From CANHCC01 sp040381555 (GTDB lineage Bacteria; Bacteroidota; Bacteroidia; J057; RFSG01): 47,200 bases of DNA. The stretch lies in NCBI GenBank assembly GCA_040381555.1, contig JBEIHC010000004.1, positions 1 to 47,200 on the forward strand, read 5' to 3'. Shown piece by piece: positions 43,463 to 47,200 of this stretch. Numbering within the stretch: the stretch's first letter is position 1; each line of letters starts with the position of its first letter. The notes under the pieces were generated by a model. That model was not told where the DNA came from. It did no database searches and saw only the letters and a list, made by a program, of their open reading frames with translations. A program made the position numbers and the translations under genes.

Positions 43463-44188
43463 ATGAACACAAAAATTGTACTCACATTAGGCATTCTCAG
43501 TACGGTACTGCTTTTTGCCTGCCAAACAAAGGTTCCTACGGTTGTCGCCGAAGATCTAAAAACAGAAACGGATTCTATCTCTTATGCTTTAGGAGCGAAT
43601 ATCGGCAATAGCTTTCGTAGTCAAAGTTTAGAAGTGAATCCTATGATGGTTGCTGCAGGTCTTCAGGCAGCTATGGATTCAGCTTCCTTCCTAACGGCTG
43701 ATCAATCTCGTGATATCTTGATGGCATTGAACCAACGCCTGAATCAGCGCGATATGGAAAAAAGACAACAGGAAAACTCTGTAAAGGCTGAGCAAAACAA
43801 ATTGAACGGTGATAATTTCCGAGCAGAATATGCTAAAAAAGCTGGTGTAAAAACCTTACCAGGTGGAATTCTCTACACAGTAATCAAATCTGGCTCAGGA
43901 AAAACTCCTAAGGAAACAGATGTTGTTACTGTACATTACTTAGGTCATTTGGTTGATGGGCAGGAGTTTGACAGTTCCTTCAAACGCGGCGAGCCTGTTA
44001 AATTTCCAGTAAATGGAGTTATCAAAGGCTGGCAGACAGCACTTCAGAATATGAAAGAAGGAGACAAGTGGGAAGTGGTTATTCCTCCAGATTTAGGCTA
44101 TGGCCCTCAGGGAACCGGAGAAATCATTGGTCCAGATGCCACATTGGTATTTGAGGTTGAACTGATTAAAATCGAGAATACTAAATAA
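43463..44188 (+). CDS. FKBP-type peptidyl-prolyl isomerase lipoprotein
   Basis: A 241-residue envelope isomerase and chaperone like FkpA or Mip. The signal VLTLGILSTVLLFAC has a lipobox LFAC, giving lipidation at Cys20. Residues about 35-125 are the FKBP N-terminal dimerisation helices (SISYALGANIGNSF, VAAGLQAAMD), and the FKBP catalytic domain follows (about 135-240) with VTVHYLGHLVDGQEFDSSF, VIKGWQTALQNMKEGDKWE and IPPDLGYG. It would speed proline isomerisation in periplasmic proteins. It is followed by a hairpin terminator. Confidence 0.94.
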   Translation: MNTKIVLTLGILSTVLLFACQTKVPTVVAEDLKTETDSISYALGANIGNSFRSQSLEVNPMMVAAGLQAAMDSASFLTADQSRDILMALNQRLNQRDMEKRQQENSVKAEQNKLNGDNFRAEYAKKAGVKTLPGGILYTVIKSGSGKTPKETDVVTVHYLGHLVDGQEFDSSFKRGEPVKFPVNGVIKGWQTALQNMKEGDKWEVVIPPDLGYGPQGTGEIIGPDATLVFEVELIKIENTK

Positions 44189-44206
44189 TTTCACTTTACC
44201 CATCAG

Positions 44207-44247
44207 AATCCCCGAATCCATCTAAATAGGATGCATTCGGGGATTTT
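44207..44247 (+). terminator. hairpin after the FKBP gene
   Basis: AATCCCCGAAT (44207-44217) pairs with ATTCGGGGATT (44235-44245); one C-C mismatch; then CATC pairs with GATG around a TAAATAG loop, followed by a short TTTT run (44244-44247). It lies 18 nt past the FKBP stop and acts as its likely terminator, though the T run is weak. It contains the upstream ATG of the mtgA frame. Confidence 0.65.
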
Positions 44248-44263
44248 GAACAAAATCACTTCC

Positions 44264-44962
44264 ATGAAAAGGGCAATTCTCTGGTTAAAAAGAATCATCT
44301 TGGGTTTTCTAGCAGCCACCTTTTTAGGCGTACTAGTATTTAAATGGATACCAGTTCCTTTTACTTGGCTTATGTTGATTCGAAAAACGGAAGCAATTAT
44401 AGATAATTCGAAGAGCTCTGAAATTCAGTATAAATGGAAGTCTTATGAAGATATTTCGCCTAACCTACCCATATCCATGATTGCCTCTGAGGATCAACTA
44501 TTCCTCGAGCATTTTGGATTTGACTTCAAAGCTTTGGAGAAAGCTGTTGAGCACAATAAAAAGAGTAAAAAGAAGCGGGGAGCCAGTACCCTGACGCAAC
44601 AGGTGGCAAAGAATTTATTCCTATGGCCTGGAAGAAGCTATTTACGCAAAGGGTTGGAGGCTTGGTTTACCTTTTGGATTGAAGTATTTTGGAGTAAAAA
44701 GCGCATTTTGGAAGTGTACATGAATATCGCTGAAACTGGAAAACTCTGCTTTGGAGCAGAAGCGGCTGCTCAAAAACACTTTAAAACCAGCGCCAAAAAA
44801 CTCAATGCAGAACAAGCAGCACTTATCACGGCTGTATTGCCCAACCCAATCAAAATGACTGCTGGCAAACCCTCTGGGTATGTTCAATCTCGAAAGCAGC
44901 ACATACTCAGGCAAGTGGGTCTCTTTGGAGGACCTGGATATTTAAAAAATCTCGATAAATAA
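44264..44962 (+). CDS. mtgA: monofunctional peptidoglycan glycosyltransferase
   Basis: A 232-residue membrane-anchored GT51 transglycosylase that polymerises lipid II into glycan strands. Anchor segment at about 11-30 (IILGFLAATFLGVLVFKWIP). The catalytic motif is SEDQLFLEHFGFD with Glu76, followed by RGASTLTQQVAKNLFL, KKRILEVYMNIAE and FGAEAAAQKHF, all conserved. No transpeptidase domain. I chose the ATG at 44264 (MKRAILWLKR) because the ATG at 44231 is inside the hairpin of the previous gene and adds only unlike residues. Confidence 0.92.
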   Translation: MKRAILWLKRIILGFLAATFLGVLVFKWIPVPFTWLMLIRKTEAIIDNSKSSEIQYKWKSYEDISPNLPISMIASEDQLFLEHFGFDFKALEKAVEHNKKSKKKRGASTLTQQVAKNLFLWPGRSYLRKGLEAWFTFWIEVFWSKKRILEVYMNIAETGKLCFGAEAAAQKHFKTSAKKLNAEQAALITAVLPNPIKMTAGKPSGYVQSRKQHILRQVGLFGGPGYLKNLDK

Positions 44963-44970
44963 TTGCACTT

Positions 44971-44983
44971 GGCTGCAGCAGCC
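44971..44983. repeat. 13-nt hairpin repeat, copy 3
   Basis: GGCTGCAGCAGCC, a perfect 5-bp stem around CAG, followed by tATAAAC. It is between mtgA and the Omp85-type gene, 16 nt upstream of the latter's -7-like box. Confidence 0.7.
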
Positions 44984-44998
44984 TATAAACCCCTTCCG

Positions 44999-45006
44999 TA
45001 ACTTGC
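44999..45006 (+). promoter_or_regulatory. -7-like box directly before the Omp85-type gene
   Basis: TAACTTGC ends 3 nt before the ATG at 45010. It deviates from TAnnTTTG at the end, so the call is weak. The short distance would give a leaderless transcript. Confidence 0.3.
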
Positions 45007-45009
45007 AAA

Positions 45010-46881
45010 ATGGTACGCTTGTTGGGTCTTGGATTTTTTTGGCTTTTGGGGTGCACAATTCTCTCGGCAAATGTTATTGGAAAGATTTCTCCCGAATTCA
45101 TCCATCCGATTAGCACCAAAAATCTGGTTTATGAGGATTCCGTCCCCGATAGTACCCAACTAAAATCAGCTATTCTTCGACACCAATTTCAATATATAGT
45201 CTGGACGGGAGACTTACCTCTGAGATTTCAGCAGAAAGCCAATCGCAAATTACTTCACCTTTCAGATACAACTTCCATAAATCCTATCCTGCAAAAAGTT
45301 GAAGGCTATTTTAAGGAACAAGGGTATGCAGGTGCCAGTATTGACAGCGTCGGGCTAAAGGGAGACTCCTTGCAGATTCATTTTTTTCAAGGCTGGAAAT
45401 TCCGAATGAATAGTATGAATATCACAGGAGTTAGTCCGGAGGCCTGGCAAGAATCCCATTTAACTGGAGCTATGAAAAAGCGACAGGTATATTCAAAAGT
45501 CAGAACAGAAAGTCATTTTTCCTCTCTCCTATCTTACTATCAAAATCGGGGTTACCCTTTTGCTTCCTTAAAAGAAGAGCGAACAGAAATCATTCCGGAT
45601 TCTACCCTAAAGACGACATTAGTTCGGTTTCAGTACGCCTTGGATCCAGGCTCCATTTACTATGTTGACAGTATTATTTTGGAGGGAAAAATTCGTGAAA
45701 ATCCAAAGTTTGTCCAAAATTTGATGCGTATTCATCCGGGTCAACTATATCGCTATTCTGAAATAAAAGAAATACCCGGAATACTTAATAATTCTATTTA
45801 CTATCAAAGAGTTAAAAAGCCAGAAGAAATATTTAGTCTGGATGGCAAAGTAAAATTGCGGATTCCCATAGAGGCAAGAAAAGCCAGCCGATTTGATGGC
45901 TTAATTGGGCTGCTTCCCCCAGTAGACAATACCGCAAAAATTCAAGTTACCGGGCTATTGGATTTTGTTCTAGTTAGCCCTTTTTCGTCTGGGGAGATTC
46001 TGTCCTTAAAGTTTGAACAATTACCCACCCTATCCCAAAGATTAGCGTTAAAATATCAGCAGCCTTGGTTATTCAATTTACCGCTGAAAATAGAAACTGA
46101 GTTGAGCTTGCTCAAGCAGGACACAACTTTCCTTAATCGATTTTTTAAGGTCACTCCCTCTTGGATGCTAAGCCAGCGGGTACAAATTAAAGGCTGGTAT
46201 CGAAATAAAACATCTGTTTTGCTCTCTACTATTCCTTGGCGTAATTCCCGGTCAACCCCACCTATATTGGATAGCTATGAAACTACACTGGGATTTGGTT
46301 TTGAATATGAAAAACTAGATTACCGAATTAACCCCTCTAAGGGTCTTGTATTTAGGTTGGATGCCGGCGCAGGGAATCGTACCATTCGTCGTAATCCGGG
46401 ATTAGATTCATTTGATTATGCCTCCATTCAACTAAAATATCCTGCTCGAGAAGTACAACTTGAAGTACAATGGTTTTTCTCTCCTATCAACAGAAATGTA
46501 TTTCTATTATCCAATCGGTCTTTTCGTCTGGACCAAGTACAATATTTCCGAAATGAATTGGCACAAATTGGAGGAGCCAGAAGCCTCAGAGGCTTCAATG
46601 AAAATCAGTTTTTTGCTCGATATTATACTATTTTCACCTTCGAATATCGGTTTCTTCTGGATGAAAACTCCAACTTATTTGTGTTTTGTGACCAGGGGCG
46701 ATTGGAATGGCGGGAGCCTGGTTTGAAAGAGATTTCTTCACCCACAGGAATAGGTGCTGGCATTAATTTCGATACCAAAGCAGGCATTTTAAATTTAACT
46801 TTTGCCACTGGAAAAGTAGGGGACATTCCATTTTCTCCATCGAGGCCAAGGGTTCATTTTGGAATCGTGAGTCTTTTTTGA
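45010..46881 (+). CDS. short Omp85-family (BamA/TamA-like) outer membrane protein
   Basis: A 623-residue outer membrane protein. N-terminal signal (VRLLGLGFFWLLGCTILSA), then about three POTRA-like units to about residue 300 (for example NPILQKVEGYFKEQGYAGAS and YYVDSIILEGKIRENPKFV), then a beta-barrel. The barrel carries the Omp85 lid motif as SLRGF in GARSLRGFNENQF (usual VRGY/F) and ends in an aromatic residue (VSLF). It is shorter than BamA with five POTRA units and is more like TamA or other accessory Omp85 proteins; the bacterium should have a separate BamA elsewhere. It follows mtgA by 47 nt. Confidence 0.88.
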   Translation: MVRLLGLGFFWLLGCTILSANVIGKISPEFIHPISTKNLVYEDSVPDSTQLKSAILRHQFQYIVWTGDLPLRFQQKANRKLLHLSDTTSINPILQKVEGYFKEQGYAGASIDSVGLKGDSLQIHFFQGWKFRMNSMNITGVSPEAWQESHLTGAMKKRQVYSKVRTESHFSSLLSYYQNRGYPFASLKEERTEIIPDSTLKTTLVRFQYALDPGSIYYVDSIILEGKIRENPKFVQNLMRIHPGQLYRYSEIKEIPGILNNSIYYQRVKKPEEIFSLDGKVKLRIPIEARKASRFDGLIGLLPPVDNTAKIQVTGLLDFVLVSPFSSGEILSLKFEQLPTLSQRLALKYQQPWLFNLPLKIETELSLLKQDTTFLNRFFKVTPSWMLSQRVQIKGWYRNKTSVLLSTIPWRNSRSTPPILDSYETTLGFGFEYEKLDYRINPSKGLVFRLDAGAGNRTIRRNPGLDSFDYASIQLKYPAREVQLEVQWFFSPINRNVFLLSNRSFRLDQVQYFRNELAQIGGARSLRGFNENQFFARYYTIFTFEYRFLLDENSNLFVFCDQGRLEWREPGLKEISSPTGIGAGINFDTKAGILNLTFATGKVGDIPFSPSRPRVHFGIVSLF

Positions 46882-46946
46882 GAGTTGAATTCAGAAAGAG
46901 ATCCTGCTTGATAGAGAAAAGATTTAAGGATAGAGTTGTAGAGGTC

Positions 46947-47200
46947 TGGCAAGCGTCCCTTGTCAAAAAGTCGATCCAACTTTAACCACTTTGGCAAGCG
47001 TCCCTTGTCAAAAAGTCGGTCTAACTTTGACCACACTCTGGCAAGCGTCCCTTGTCTTGGCAAGCGTCCCTTGTCAAAAAATCGATCCAACAATAACCCC
47101 TCTGGCAAGCGTCCCTTGTCTTGGCAAGCGTCCCTTGTCTTGGCAAGCGTCCCTTGACTTGGCAAGCGTCCCTTGTCAAAAAGTCTCTCCAACAATAACC
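46947..47200. repeat. array of an 18-bp repeat, cut by the window end
   Basis: Eight copies of TGGCAAGCGTCCCTTGTC start at 46947, 46992, 47039, 47058, 47103, 47122, 47141 and 47160; seven are exact and the copy at 47141 ends GAC instead of GTC. Spacings are 45, 47, 19, 45, 19, 19 and 19. The longer intervals hold related filler beginning AAAAAGTCGATCCAAC and ending near AACC, and the last filler reaches the window end. Each copy can form a hairpin, GGCAAG / CTTGTC with one G-T pair around CGTCC. The 319 nt after the Omp85-type gene contain no other feature. The minus strand is open across it but encodes only repeated DKGRLP-like residues. Confidence 0.85.

Noticed and set aside
44231..44263. 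Upstream ATG for mtgA
   Set aside because: It lies in the right arm of the hairpin terminator of the FKBP gene, and the 11 extra residues are not family-like.
46947..47177. CRISPR array
   Set aside because: Repeats are 18 bp, intervals are either 1 bp or homologous to each other, and no cas gene is near.
46854..47195. 113-residue minus-strand open frame with repeated DKGRLP units
   Set aside because: It is the translation of the 18-bp repeat array; it overlaps the end of the Omp85-type gene and its start lies within the array. The unequal repeat spacing (19 and 45-47 bp) is not a multiple of three, so the units change frame.

Overview
The window is ordinary chromosomal DNA from a member of the Bacteroidota, most likely an uncultured or environmental gliding-type lineage. 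The evidence is four large secreted proteins ending in type IX secretion (T9SS) sorting domains, a consensus Bacteroidota promoter (TTTTG-N19-TAACTTTG) ahead of the fatty-acid operon, scarcity of Shine-Dalgarno sequences, and typical Bacteroidota gene blocks (yceD-rpmF-plsX-fabH-accB-accC and yicC-gmk-nadD). I see no tRNA, rRNA, transposase, prophage or CRISPR array, and most genes are housekeeping or envelope genes.

Layout. 1-193: a repeat element bounded by inverted repeats, next to a family 2 glycosyltransferase (194-1069, minus). 1149-5883 (minus): a fatty-acid and ribosome operon read as yceD, rpmF, plsX, fabH, accB, accC. 6124-9250: an overlapping sensor kinase / LytTR regulator pair. 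9508-12729 (minus): a T9SS Ig-repeat protein. 12889-15924: a 13-residue-repeat DUF6150-like protein, prmA, and an acyl-CoA synthetase. 15945-20876 (minus): a probable outer membrane protein and a 1355-residue SprB/PKD T9SS type B protein. 21092-22555: an HtrA protease. 22713-25520 (minus): polA, divergent from an HMCES/YedK DNA-protein crosslink protein. 26426-28264 (minus): two secreted proteins, one TPR and one metallopeptidase-like. 28364-28939: an OmpH/Skp-like chaperone. 29008-31080 (minus): a fused E1 alpha-beta branched-chain or 2-oxoacid dehydrogenase. 31376-36413: two more T9SS type A proteins. 36417-36944: two small uncharacterised genes. 37074-41656: a run of two M16 peptidase-like proteins, yicC, gmk and nadD. 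41733-43349 (minus): a YbiT-like ABC-F ATPase. 43463-46881: an FKBP lipoprotein, mtgA and a short BamA/TamA-like Omp85 protein. 46947-47200: a repeat array that runs off the window end.

The coherent themes are membrane lipid supply coupled to ribosome proteins, envelope biogenesis and quality control (HtrA, OmpH, FKBP, MtgA, Omp85), and surface display through T9SS. I found no convincing new multi-gene system. The most unusual signals are non-coding: (i) an 88-bp element with terminal inverted repeats at 94-181; (ii) an 18-bp repeat array at the right end; (iii) three 13-nt hairpins whose stems covary around a constant TGCAGCA core; and (iv) a set of genes whose promoter -7-like box ends 3-5 nt before the ATG, suggesting leaderless mRNAs. 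The DUF6150-like protein with a 13-residue FAD-motif period is the most distinctive small protein.
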